DNA from: Mucilaginibacter geliditolerans
Lineage (GTDB): Bacteria; Bacteroidota; Bacteroidia; Sphingobacteriales; Sphingobacteriaceae
Direction of reading: 5' to 3'
Assembly (NCBI RefSeq): GCF_014200495.1
Contig: NZ_JACHBY010000010.1
Span: 1-64,000 of the forward strand
Length of the DNA stretch: 64,000 nt
Below the pieces are notes generated by a model. That model was not told the origin of the DNA. It saw only the letters and a list, made by a program, of their open reading frames with translations, and did not search any database. Made by a program: the position numbers and the translations under genes. Positions 44,779 through 54,030 of this stretch are shown here, piece after piece. Within the stretch, counting starts at the first letter, position 1. Each line of letters opens with the position of its first letter.

Positions 44779-45120
44779 CTATTTAACCAATCCCAAATCC
44801 CTCACCCCCCAATCCTGCATCACTGCAATAACAGGCATTAATGAATGCCCAAGCTCCGTAAGCTTATACTCAACGCGTGGTGGTATCTCTGCGTAAATGG
44901 TACGTTCTAGTATCTTGTCGTCTTCCAATTCACGTAATTGGTTAACCAGCATTTGCTTGCTGATGATGGGCAAAGCCTTTTGCAGCTTACTAAAGCGGTT
45001 ACAATTTTTACTGACTGCATATATGATCAGGATCTTCCATTTGCCGCCAATTTTATTCATGCAGTGCGTAACCGGACAGTTGTAAGGATTGAAATCTTTG
45101 TTTTTACGGGCTTGTTCCAT
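44779..45120 (-). CDS. HxlR-family transcriptional regulator
   Basis: 113-aa winged-helix regulator: YNCPVTHCMNKIGGKWKILIIYAVSKNCNRFSKLQKALPIISKQMLVNQLRELEDDKILER is the family core. Three Cys in the first 50 residues could sense redox or electrophiles. Divergent from the next gene over 91 bp containing a TATATAGCTATAT palindrome (about 45137-45151), a possible operator. Confidence 0.88.
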   Translation of the reverse strand: MEQARKNKDFNPYNCPVTHCMNKIGGKWKILIIYAVSKNCNRFSKLQKALPIISKQMLVNQLRELEDDKILERTIYAEIPPRVEYKLTELGHSLMPVIAVMQDWGVRDLGLVK

Positions 45121-45211
45121 TAGTCTAAAAAGATGTACTATATAGCTATATGCATACTACTTGCATTTATAGAACAAAGGTAACAACTTTGCTATATCAA
45201 TCATCAAAATC

Positions 45212-45778
45212 ATGACCGCAGAACAAACCAAACAGTTTATACAAAGCAGGGAATGGGTAAGCATTGTTACCGAGTTAAGGCCATCAAAAGACAGGGCCAC
45301 AGGTAACATCAAACCTTTTTATTTATGGCGAACCTTTAAGTTTTCGCCGGAAGATAAATTTGAGTGTACCGTTATTAATTATGCCGATGCCGGCGGCAAA
45401 GTACCATTAGTTAAAATTGTTATTAAAGGTCATAACGTGTGGCATGGCGAGCACCCCATCGCAAAAGGCGCTTATAACGTTGATTATGTTGCCGATGAAG
45501 CCTACGAAATAACCCCCTTGCACCAGGACTTTGCGGATGCCATAAACCAGGCTCCGCTTAACAGCTTAAATAAATGGGAAGTAAATGTAGTGCAGGATAT
45601 AAAAGCAAAAGCATTCCCTGCCTTTGGCCTTACTGAAGGGCAGATATATGTGGATTACGACCTGGTATATATTCTCAATGACCTGCTTTTTATGGGCAGC
45701 AAGCATGTTGATGGCCGTGCGTTTGATACCCCAGAAAACAGGCCAACCAATTTACAGATCCCTTTAATGAAGAAATAA
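45212..45778 (+). CDS. conserved-looking protein of unknown function
   Basis: 188 aa, no signal peptide or membrane segment, mostly beta-rich (KVPLVKIVIKGHNVWHGEHPIAKGAYNV). The beta-rich pattern could be a lipocalin-like barrel, but I recognise no family. Divergent from the HxlR gene and probably its target. Confidence 0.65.
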   Translation: MTAEQTKQFIQSREWVSIVTELRPSKDRATGNIKPFYLWRTFKFSPEDKFECTVINYADAGGKVPLVKIVIKGHNVWHGEHPIAKGAYNVDYVADEAYEITPLHQDFADAINQAPLNSLNKWEVNVVQDIKAKAFPAFGLTEGQIYVDYDLVYILNDLLFMGSKHVDGRAFDTPENRPTNLQIPLMKK

Positions 45779-45924
45779 TTTTCCGTGCCAGCATTTCAAA
45801 ATCGAAAATTGCAATTATGACATTAGCTTCAAATTAAAACCTTTGCTATTCCTAATTGTTGTACCTCAAAAATTGTGTTAAATTTCAAAAAACAGTTAAC
45901 ATAATGATAATATTGAATTAACTT

Positions 45925-45941
45925 GCAAATAACATACTTTT
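45925..45941 (+). promoter_or_regulatory. promoter of the Lys/Ala-rich protein gene
   Basis: TACTTTTG just before 45942 fits TAnnTTTG, with AACTTGC about 20 bases upstream as a -33 candidate. A TTG inside this element is in frame with the gene but belongs to the promoter. Confidence 0.55.
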
Positions 45942-45963
45942 GCACAGATACTTATCAAATTAT

Positions 45964-46452
45964 ATGAAGAACAATAAACAGAAATCGTCAGTAAAATCAG
46001 CACGCAAACAAGCGATATCAGATATTAAATTACGCCTGGTAACCGATTTAAATGAAGTAACCGGCAAAATAGGCGAAGGCTCTAAAAAGTTAGCTAAAGA
46101 GATCAAAAAAGGCTCTAAAAAATTAGCTAAAAAAGTTGCAAGTGAAATTAAGTTTGAAGTTGCCGCAGTAACTGAAAAAGTTAAAGCCGAAAAGGCGCCC
46201 AAAGCTGAGAAAGCTCCTAAAGCAGCTAAAACAGAAAAAGCAGCTAAACCCAAAAAAGATACTGCTAAAGCACCGGCATTAGAAACACCAAAGCCAATAG
46301 CCAAAGTAGTTGCTGCTAAAACTAAAGCACCCGCATTGGTAACACCGAAACCAGCAGATAAAGTAGTTGCTGCTAAAACTAAAGCTGTTGCAGCAGCGAA
46401 AAAAACAAAAGCTGCACCATCAGCTGAAGACGGCAGAACTTTACCGGACTAA
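45964..46452 (+). CDS. Lys/Ala-rich histone H1-like protein
   Basis: 162 aa from the ATG at 45964. It is highly basic, with two kinds of internal repeat: GSKKLAKEIKK / GSKKLAKKVAS (about 38-60) and APALETPKPIAKVVAAKTK / APALVTPKPADKVVAAKTK (about 105-145). The KAEKAPKAEKAPKAAKTEKA stretch resembles the tails of bacterial H1-like DNA-binding proteins. It probably binds DNA as a nucleoid protein. The repeated structure makes homology weak evidence. Confidence 0.75.
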   Translation: MKNNKQKSSVKSARKQAISDIKLRLVTDLNEVTGKIGEGSKKLAKEIKKGSKKLAKKVASEIKFEVAAVTEKVKAEKAPKAEKAPKAAKTEKAAKPKKDTAKAPALETPKPIAKVVAAKTKAPALVTPKPADKVVAAKTKAVAAAKKTKAAPSAEDGRTLPD

Positions 46453-46533
46453 TTTAGCCTCATTATTATAAAAAATATTGTAAATCCAGGTCACGCATTT
46501 AACTTTGGTTAGCTGTTTGCCTGGGTTTCTATT

Positions 46534-47175
46534 TTAGTTAAAATTCAGTTCGCCGAAATATTTGGGCAGGTGAAAGTTAGGTTCGTCTGCTATAATATTA
46601 TTCCAGCATAAAAAATGTGGTTCGGCCAGTTCATCGCCACACTTATAAAAGTTCCCCCGGCAGCTAAGGCCTTGTAATGTTGTGATTTGATGGTTATAAA
46701 ATACCTTAAAAGGAATAACCACCGTTAAGTCCCACTGATAAGGTAAAACATCACTCTCTGCAATATTGATGAGCCCGGCCCTTTTTATAGTGCTTACAAT
46801 GGATGGATCAACCCAAATCCTTTCTTTGCCTTCACCATAGCCAACTAGTGGCGTGCCAAGGGCATTGAATTCAAAATTGTAGTATGCTCCTTCTTCCTCA
46901 AACCCAATAAAGAACTCAACGCAACTATCTTCATACACCGCATCATTTATTTGCTTGTGAACAGCCCTGAAGTGCTTTTCCTTTACACTAAACTTTAAAA
47001 GCAGGGAATCATCGCTATAAGCTATCTTAAACTCTACCTCGGGCTTAACACCTGTACCGGGCCATGGCTCATTTACTATCTTATCAGGCTTTATTGACGA
47101 GAATATACCGGATAAAGCATCCGGTGAATTATTATATAGTGCAGTTGCCACATAAGGCACATTCAATACGTTCAT
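46534..47175 (-). CDS. CBM9-like carbohydrate-binding protein
   Basis: 213 aa, beta-rich, with the family pattern VEFKIAYSDDSLLLKFSVKEKHF, YEDSCVEFFIGF, YYNFEFNALGTPLVGYG, and a final CWNNIIADEPNFHLPKYFGEL. No signal peptide is obvious, so its location is uncertain. Last gene of the GH31-kinase set (9 bases after the kinase stop), probably binding or handling the same sugar. Confidence 0.75.
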   Translation of the reverse strand: MNVLNVPYVATALYNNSPDALSGIFSSIKPDKIVNEPWPGTGVKPEVEFKIAYSDDSLLLKFSVKEKHFRAVHKQINDAVYEDSCVEFFIGFEEEGAYYNFEFNALGTPLVGYGEGKERIWVDPSIVSTIKRAGLINIAESDVLPYQWDLTVVIPFKVFYNHQITTLQGLSCRGNFYKCGDELAEPHFLCWNNIIADEPNFHLPKYFGELNFN

Positions 47176-47184
47176 ATATCCTAT

Positions 47185-48255
47185 TTAGCTATAAAGCTCG
47201 TTTTCTGCTTGCGCAATCAGCTTTTTAAATTTCCCTACGCCCCTTACATATTCATTTAACAATTTAAACTGGTTTTTTGCCCGGTTTAAATTATGCCCCG
47301 GATATTTAGATCCATAATAAATATCGTTATTCAAGTAATCTGTTAAAAATCTGACAGCCTGCATATAGATCATCAGCTCGCCCGAAAACACAAAATACTG
47401 CTTTTCCTTTTCGGTAAATATACTGCCAAGTTCTGATAAATAGCCCTTGCAAATCGCGCTAAAAATAACTTCCCTGATATGGATCTTTGTAAAATCAGTT
47501 TCTTCCTCATTAGCCGGAGAAAGATAGGTGCGCATCATATCCCCTACATCGCTGAAAAAGTAGCCGGGCATTACGGTATCCAGGTCAATTACACATAAAC
47601 CATTCTGCTGCTCATCAAAAAGTACGTTACTGATCTTGGTATCATGATGAATAACCCTTACCGGCACCTCCTTATTGGCTAAAATAGTGAGATAGGTTTG
47701 CAGGATGTTATTGTGCTTATAAACCTCTTTTATCTCTTCGAATGCTTCTGCTATTCTTTCGCTGGTTGCGTTTTTAGAAGCTGCTTCAAACTGCTGAAAC
47801 CTCAGTTCAAGGTTATGAAAATCAGTTAACGTATATTTAAGTACAGTTGGATCAAAGTCCTTAAGCAAATAAGTAAACTTGCCAAATTGCTTTGCTGCCT
47901 CAAAAGCCTGTTTTTCGTTGCTGATAAAATTTATTGTCTGCGATCCCTTCACAAAAGGGAACAGCCTGTAATATTTACCACCATCCGATTCGACTAAAAA
48001 ATCGCCCGTGATGGATGGTATGGGCCCAACAAACAAATAATCGGGATATAGTTTATTCAGGTAATCTTGTATCAGCGTTAAGTTATTGGCGATATATTCA
48101 GGCGACTTAAAAACATCACTGTTTATTTGCTGCAGAATATATACTTCTCCCCTGCCCGATACTTTGAATGTATGATTGATGAGCCCCGACCCAAAAAACT
48201 GGATCTGGTAATCAGCTGCATTCATTCCAAAACTTTGTAATATCTTTTCAAGCAT
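47185..48255 (-). CDS. aminoglycoside-phosphotransferase-fold kinase, NahK-like
   Basis: 356 aa. N-lobe with YILQQINSDVFKSPEYIANNL. Catalytic loop VIHHDTKISNVLFD, and IDLDTVMPGYFFSDVGDMMR as the metal-binding Asp block. This matches N-acetylhexosamine 1-kinase (NahK), which phosphorylates GalNAc/GlcNAc at O1. Lies 20 bases downstream of the GH31 gene, which would supply GalNAc if the GH31 assignment is right. Confidence 0.8.
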   Translation of the reverse strand: MLEKILQSFGMNAADYQIQFFGSGLINHTFKVSGRGEVYILQQINSDVFKSPEYIANNLTLIQDYLNKLYPDYLFVGPIPSITGDFLVESDGGKYYRLFPFVKGSQTINFISNEKQAFEAAKQFGKFTYLLKDFDPTVLKYTLTDFHNLELRFQQFEAASKNATSERIAEAFEEIKEVYKHNNILQTYLTILANKEVPVRVIHHDTKISNVLFDEQQNGLCVIDLDTVMPGYFFSDVGDMMRTYLSPANEEETDFTKIHIREVIFSAICKGYLSELGSIFTEKEKQYFVFSGELMIYMQAVRFLTDYLNNDIYYGSKYPGHNLNRAKNQFKLLNEYVRGVGKFKKLIAQAENELYS

Positions 48256-48275
48256 GCTTATTGTGTGTCAAGGTT

Positions 48276-51200
48276 TCAGTTGGTAATTTTTATAAGCTGG
48301 TCTTTATCTGTTTTTAACCAGCTGGTTTTTATGTGTACAGTTCCTTTTTTATCACCGGCATCAAAATAACATCCCGTTTTTGCCCGGTTAAATTCATCTG
48401 CCGAGGCATACATCTTCACAGGCACACCATTAACAGCAACCGCTTTAGGCGCTGTGGTCTGATGAACATCAAGCAGGTAAACCCTTTGCAGATATTTGCC
48501 TGCATAATTACCCACAGCAGCGTGTACGCTTACCTGCACGTCATTAGCAGCAGCAACCTCTATTAAGGTTTTGGCAAACGCACCTTTGCGGTAATCGCGG
48601 GTTAGGCCATCATCTTCATATAAGTTAAAGGATGATTTTTTGTATGGATAGATCTCCAGTGTTAAGCTGTCGGCTCTCTTTTCGCCATCATAGTTCATGG
48701 CTGGGTACATTGGGATGATAGCGCCTTGTTTTACAAACAGCGGTAACTTAGCCAGCGGGGCAGGGTAATTATTTAACCAGGTGTTACCCGTATAGGCCTT
48801 GCCGTCCCAGTAATCATACCAGGTGCCTTTTGGCAGGTAGATGCTATCCCTTTTGGCCTGGCTCTTATAAACAGGAGCCACTAAAAACGATTCGCCGTTC
48901 ATAAACTGGTATTGCGTTTGTTTGCCCCAGGTAACCGGGTCATTAGGGAACTCCAATACCATTGCCCTTGAAGTAGGCACGCCGGTTTCATGCGCCTGGG
49001 CACAATAAGTGTACATGTAAGGAGTCAGACGCATTTTTAGTTCAAGGTACTTGCGATTGATGGTTGTGTAAGGTTCGCCGTAAATATAGGGCTGTTTATC
49101 CTTTTTTGCCCAACCGCTCATCACCATAAATACAGGTGTAAAGCATTTCCATTGCAGATCGCGCACGTAGGTGGAATCACTGCCCCTGAAAATACCGTCA
49201 ACATCGCCCGTAGCTGCATTAAATGCTGATAAGCCCGAGCCAATCACTGTTGGGATATGGAAACGGATATACTCCCAGTTGCCTGATTGATCGCCGCTCC
49301 AAACTGTTGAATATTTTTGTGTACCAGCCCAGCCCATTACGCTCCATATAAAGCCACGCGCGTTGCTGTTATTCTCAATACCATTATAAGCGGCTTTACA
49401 GCCATCCAAAGCAAATTTATACCCGGGACCAACCCATGCCACATCCAGCTTGCATAAACGTGTGCCCGACTGGCCAACTTCTCTTGCTATTTTATCAATG
49501 CCGTTTTCCGTCCATAGGCCGGTATAAAAACCACGTTTATGCAGCTCTGCAACTGTCGAATCAAGCTTTACATAACCACAGCCGTATCCATCATTAGGTA
49601 GTATCCAGCCGCGCGGCATATTGTTATCTACATATTTATCAGCCACCAGCTTAATAACATCAGGCGTAGTACCGTTTATGCCGCTGCCAACATAATTTTT
49701 AGTATCATAACCTTTTGTACCGCGGTTATAGCAATTGGCATCGCCCAAACTAAGCGCCCAGCGTGGCATTAAAAACGGGCGGCCTGTTATTTGAGTATAA
49801 CCGTTCAATATTTTCTTTAACGATGGCCCGTAGAAATAAAAGGCATCAAACCGGTTCTCATTATGGGTAAATTTCAGGTTTTGCTTGAAGGAATATACCC
49901 CCACATCAAACGTGTTCCTGAAAACACCATAGCCAGCTGTTGACATATAGAATGGTGCCGGGTTTGCCCTGCCACCATCGTCCCAGCCGTTGCCTTTCTC
50001 AATCAAAATATCTTTATCCCTATGCGAAAAATAGCCATTCTGCATACCACAGCCATAAAAGTATTCGTTAGGCTGCCTGTCCATAGTTTGCGATGTTTTG
50101 GCGCCAAAGCTTATCGGTTTGGTTTCAGCCCATACTTTGTGGGTATCGGTAACATCGTATAAAGCAAAACGCAAAGGCTGTTTGTAAACCCTCAGCACGC
50201 ATTCCTTGCTTTTTAACTGGTAATACGTTCCTTTATCAATAGCTTTTACCTGCGGATTTTTAATAGCATAATTCTCTACTATATCATTCCCGGCAGGGTT
50301 GCTGAACTCCCCATCAGGTGCCAGCCAAATCCTGAAGATATCATCAGTATAAAATATAACCTTAGCTTTTGAGATTCCTGCCGACAGGTCGAACTCATTC
50401 TTGTCCGCTTTAAACCCGGTTACATTACCTACGTATGATTCCTTGGCATAAATCTTTTGCTCGAGGTGATCATTACCCGGATTTTCATCCCCATCCAGCT
50501 TAACAGCAAAAGCCAGGCTGTGCAATGGCCTTGTTAAAAGGTCGGCAGCAGGGAATTTTACACTGATCTCTTCACCGGGATTAATAGGGTGTGCACTTGC
50601 GGCAACCGTAGTTGTTAATGTCTGCTTATTATCAATCAAACAGCTAACTTTAAAATCCTGACTGATGGTTTCAATACCTGTATTCTTCAGGCTTAAAGCC
50701 AACACATCATGGTGCGTAAAGGTGTTATCGTTCTCGCTGTTGGAGGTTAAATTTGTTATGGCGATATCTTTCTTATAACCTTCTGCAAGGGATATATCAT
50801 CAATCATCCAATACCAGCTATAATACCCCTTCCAGTAAAAGCGGATAAATACTTTAGCCTGCTTAGCCGCAACATTACTGATGTTCACCTCCTGGTTTAT
50901 AGGGTTGAACATATCGGCAGCTGCGGGCAGGTTATTTTTTACATCAAAATCGGTCCAGTGAAGGCTATCGGTACTTACACCAACATATAAGCCTGCGCCT
51001 GCTGCCGCATTAAAATCATTATAACGGAAAGTTTGCTGAAAGCGCAGTATTACTGATGAATGCGATGAGCAGTTTATACTCCTGGTTTGTATCCAGGCAT
51101 CCGGATATTGTTTTTTCTTAGCCCAGCTTGGCTGATCTTCATCAACCATATATCCTGGTTGAAATTGCAGATAAAAACCGCGGCTTTTTGAAGCGATCGG

Positions 51201-51428
51201 CGGAGCCTGCTGCTGGTACTGGTATGAACCCGGATAAGGCTGGTCTGTTACTATCCATTCCACACCATTGGTATTGCTCATATCCACATTCTTCCAGCCA
51301 TCGGGAAATTTACCCGCACTTGAATTAAAATCCTCTTTCCAAAACACTTTTTCATTTTTAGTGCTCACCTGTGCCCATGAGTTTGCAACAGTGATTAATG
51401 AAATTATAAGCAGTACCAGTTTTTTCAT
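48276..51428 (-). CDS. GH31-family exported alpha-glycosidase, candidate alpha-N-acetylgalactosaminidase
   Basis: 1050 aa with signal peptide (LVLLIISLITVANSWAQ). N-terminal jelly-roll domain (about 25-215), an Ig-like domain (about 220-330), then GH31 N-domain and barrel. The nucleophile Asp is in RLCKLDVAWVGPG (about residue 662) and the acid/base Asp in TVWSGDQSGNWE (about 713). The barrel sequence is unlike ordinary alpha-glucosidases. The neighbouring NahK-like kinase favours the GH31 branch (subfamily 18) acting on alpha-GalNAc, as on mucin-type glycans. Specificity remains inference. Confidence 0.82.
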   Translation of the reverse strand: MKKLVLLIISLITVANSWAQVSTKNEKVFWKEDFNSSAGKFPDGWKNVDMSNTNGVEWIVTDQPYPGSYQYQQQAPPIASKSRGFYLQFQPGYMVDEDQPSWAKKKQYPDAWIQTRSINCSSHSSVILRFQQTFRYNDFNAAAGAGLYVGVSTDSLHWTDFDVKNNLPAAADMFNPINQEVNISNVAAKQAKVFIRFYWKGYYSWYWMIDDISLAEGYKKDIAITNLTSNSENDNTFTHHDVLALSLKNTGIETISQDFKVSCLIDNKQTLTTTVAASAHPINPGEEISVKFPAADLLTRPLHSLAFAVKLDGDENPGNDHLEQKIYAKESYVGNVTGFKADKNEFDLSAGISKAKVIFYTDDIFRIWLAPDGEFSNPAGNDIVENYAIKNPQVKAIDKGTYYQLKSKECVLRVYKQPLRFALYDVTDTHKVWAETKPISFGAKTSQTMDRQPNEYFYGCGMQNGYFSHRDKDILIEKGNGWDDGGRANPAPFYMSTAGYGVFRNTFDVGVYSFKQNLKFTHNENRFDAFYFYGPSLKKILNGYTQITGRPFLMPRWALSLGDANCYNRGTKGYDTKNYVGSGINGTTPDVIKLVADKYVDNNMPRGWILPNDGYGCGYVKLDSTVAELHKRGFYTGLWTENGIDKIAREVGQSGTRLCKLDVAWVGPGYKFALDGCKAAYNGIENNSNARGFIWSVMGWAGTQKYSTVWSGDQSGNWEYIRFHIPTVIGSGLSAFNAATGDVDGIFRGSDSTYVRDLQWKCFTPVFMVMSGWAKKDKQPYIYGEPYTTINRKYLELKMRLTPYMYTYCAQAHETGVPTSRAMVLEFPNDPVTWGKQTQYQFMNGESFLVAPVYKSQAKRDSIYLPKGTWYDYWDGKAYTGNTWLNNYPAPLAKLPLFVKQGAIIPMYPAMNYDGEKRADSLTLEIYPYKKSSFNLYEDDGLTRDYRKGAFAKTLIEVAAANDVQVSVHAAVGNYAGKYLQRVYLLDVHQTTAPKAVAVNGVPVKMYASADEFNRAKTGCYFDAGDKKGTVHIKTSWLKTDKDQLIKITN

Positions 51429-51543
51429 ATGTTGAGTCTACAATTAATTATTGCCTGAAAATGAGCATATACCCATCAATTACAGATTGATAGGTTTAAG
51501 TTTCTATACCAAACGTAATTAATTAAAACCCCAAAAAAGTGTG

Positions 51544-51553
51544 CAAACGTTTG
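51544..51553. promoter_or_regulatory. LacI-type operator before the GH31 operon
   Basis: CAAACGTTTG, a perfect palindrome 116 bases upstream of the GH31 start and between it and the lacI-like gene. An identical site lies at 52814-52823. Confidence 0.75.
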
Positions 51554-51598
51554 TCTAAAATGATATTGACAAAGCAGGAAAAGAGAAATAACGATGAT

Positions 51599-52630
51599 TT
51601 AAATCGTAGCTTTTTCGTTGATTACTAACTGTGACTCCACAGTTATGTTATAATAAGCCTGTTTGGCATCGTCCTTAACAGGGTTATTGAGCAGGTCAAT
51701 CAGGATATCGGTAGCTTTTTGCCCCTGTAAATATGGAAATTGCTCAACCGAAGCCACAGGCACATAGTCCATATAATTGATGAGGGGTAAATTGGCATAG
51801 CTTACAAAGGTAAGCTCCTCGTTTATCGCAATATCTTGTGAGCGCGCGTAACGGATAGCGAAAAGCGCCACATAATCATTAAAAGTAACAATAGCGGTTG
51901 GCTTTCTCTTATTGCTGAGCAGCTCCTGCATAGCGCCTATGGTTCCCGCTTCTGTTAAATCGCAGTTAACCAGCAGCGATGGATCAAATTTAAGTCTGTT
52001 TTTAATAAGCGCCTGTATATAGCCTTCCCTGCGTTCGCCGGTGGCGTATAAGGTTGTCGGGCCGTTTATCATCCCTATAACCCGATGGCCGCGCTTTAAC
52101 AGGAAGCTTACCGCCTCAAAGGTACCGGTTTCCATATTGCAGGCTACGCTGTGTATGTTTTGTAAAGATGGTATCCTATCAAAAAACACTACCGGGATAT
52201 TTGATTTTCTGAAAACCTCAAAATGATCGTAGGATGATGTATTTTTTGTGACAGAGATGAGCATACCATCAACCCGCTGGTTTTTCATTTTGGCTACCAG
52301 CTTACGCTCGGTTTCTTCGTTGTCATGTGACTGTGCCAGCAGAACAGTATAATTCCTTTTGTTCGCGGTATCTTCAATACCACTTACTGCTGTTGAAAAA
52401 AATGCCTCAGAAAGTTCTGGCAGTATTACCCCAATATTGTATGATTTTCCTTTCTGAAAAAAGATCGCAGTTTGATTTGGTTCGTAGTTTAGCTCCTTTG
52501 CCAGCTGTTTAATTCGCATTTTAGTAACCAAGCCAATGCTCGGATGATCATGCAGCGCGCGGGAAACGGTAGAAATTGAGATATTTAACGCTTTAGCGAT
52601 CTCCTTTATAGTTGCCGGTTTCTTTACCAT
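51599..52630 (-). CDS. LacI-family transcriptional regulator
   Basis: 343 aa. N-terminal HTH: ATIKEIAKALNISISTVSRALHDHPSIG, followed by the hinge helix ELNYEPNQTA and a periplasmic-binding-like sugar domain. Upstream of and in the same orientation as the GH31 operon. Two CAAACGTTTG operators flank it, so it probably represses the GH31-kinase-CBM9 genes and the divergent metallophosphoesterase gene until a sugar binds. Confidence 0.9.
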   Translation of the reverse strand: MVKKPATIKEIAKALNISISTVSRALHDHPSIGLVTKMRIKQLAKELNYEPNQTAIFFQKGKSYNIGVILPELSEAFFSTAVSGIEDTANKRNYTVLLAQSHDNEETERKLVAKMKNQRVDGMLISVTKNTSSYDHFEVFRKSNIPVVFFDRIPSLQNIHSVACNMETGTFEAVSFLLKRGHRVIGMINGPTTLYATGERREGYIQALIKNRLKFDPSLLVNCDLTEAGTIGAMQELLSNKRKPTAIVTFNDYVALFAIRYARSQDIAINEELTFVSYANLPLINYMDYVPVASVEQFPYLQGQKATDILIDLLNNPVKDDAKQAYYNITVESQLVINEKATI

Positions 52631-52979
52631 GATTTACTAAAGTAATTTAAATATTAAATTAATGAAAATTTTGCCGCTATAAATTAAAACATCCGGTTAT
52701 TTTTATTGTATTCGATGTATTATTATGGTTACAGTTCTGAGTATATAGCGGACAGTCCCCGGTTGGTAACAGATTATAAAAAGCCTCTTATTTCATTTGT
52801 TAAAAAAATCATACAAACGTTTGCGCTATGTTCCGGTGCTCATTTACTGGTTATGTTATCCTTATATGCATAAATTAGAAATGAATTAATGCCAGCGAAT
52901 ATCAGCAGCGAATAAGTTCATAAAAGCTGGAATAAGTCAACCTTTAATATTTAATTAAATCATTAATCAATATAGCAGT
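52631..52979. promoter_or_regulatory. divergent region with the second LacI operator
   Basis: 349 bp, AT-rich. CAAACGTTTG at 52814-52823 is identical to the operator at 51544. It lies between the lacI and metallophosphoesterase starts. No other structure is evident. Confidence 0.65.
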
Positions 52980-53927
52980 ATGAAAAGGCGCAGTTTCCTG
53001 GCAAAATCCATAATTGGTGGTGTAGGCATGACCGGTATAAGCAAATTACAACCGGTTTTCGGTAAACCTAATGAAAAATTGGGTAAAGGAAAAGCATTAA
53101 TTACAATTGGTATTTGCACTGACTTACACCACGACCTTATTACCGATGGAGAAGCGCGTTTACAGGCATTTATTAATGAGATGAATGAATTAAAGCCGGA
53201 TTTCATTATACAAATGGGCGACTTGTGCGTGCCTAAACTCACAAACCAGCCATTAATGGATGTATGGAACCAGTTTAAAGGCGATAAATACCACGTTATT
53301 GGCAATCATGATGTTGACGGTGGCTTTACACAGGACCAGGTGGTTAGTTTTTGGAACGCGAAGGACAAATATTACTCGTTCGATAAAAACGGTTACCACT
53401 TTGTTGTTTTAAACGGGAATGAAAGGCCGGTGGGCGATACTTCTAAAGGCTATCCGCGCTCAATAACAGAAACTCAGCGCAACTGGCTTAAACAGGATAT
53501 TGACAGCACAAAATTGCCGGTAATAGTTTTTTGCCACCAGGGGATAGACAATGACATGGATGGCATAAAAGAGGGCGCTATGGTTCGCCTTGTTTTTGAA
53601 AGGGCGAATTTGAAGGCAGGTTTTAAAAAAGTACAACTCGTGCTAAGCGGCCATAACCACGAAGATTATCTGAATGCTTATAACAATGTACATTACCTGC
53701 AGATGAATAGTGCATCATACCAATTCTCGCATTTAAAAGATAATGGCTACGATTTTGCATTAACTAAAGATCCGCTTTGGGCCGTGCTAACCATATACGA
53801 CAATGGCACTATACATGTAAAGGGAAAACAATCAACTTATAAAGCCGGTGAAGAAAAAGATTGGGCGCCATATGCGGGTTATCCTACTGTTCCCTATATA
53901 TCCGACCGGATTATAAATATCGGATAA
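52980..53927 (+). CDS. exported metallophosphoesterase (calcineurin-like)
   Basis: 315 aa. N-terminus MKRRSFLAKSIIGGVGMTG looks like a Tat signal (KRRSF). Metal motifs: ICTDLHHDL, QMGDLCVP, VIGNHDVDG, FCHQGID, LSGHNHEDY, the usual five blocks of this fold. The substrate could be a phosphodiester or phosphosugar. The LacI operator upstream ties it to the carbohydrate locus. Confidence 0.85.
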   Translation: MKRRSFLAKSIIGGVGMTGISKLQPVFGKPNEKLGKGKALITIGICTDLHHDLITDGEARLQAFINEMNELKPDFIIQMGDLCVPKLTNQPLMDVWNQFKGDKYHVIGNHDVDGGFTQDQVVSFWNAKDKYYSFDKNGYHFVVLNGNERPVGDTSKGYPRSITETQRNWLKQDIDSTKLPVIVFCHQGIDNDMDGIKEGAMVRLVFERANLKAGFKKVQLVLSGHNHEDYLNAYNNVHYLQMNSASYQFSHLKDNGYDFALTKDPLWAVLTIYDNGTIHVKGKQSTYKAGEEKDWAPYAGYPTVPYISDRIINIG

Positions 53928-54030
53928 TTCATTATCAACATAAATTGCTATTTTTATTTGGCGGTGAATATCTACTTCATCATCCGAACCTTTTTATTAT
54001 TCTTGACCTTACAGCAATATCCTAAACGCT

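Noticed and set aside
45940..45963. TTG start eight codons upstream for the Lys/Ala-rich protein
   Set aside because: The TTG is part of the -7 promoter element TACTTTTG; the ATG at 45964 is the sensible start.
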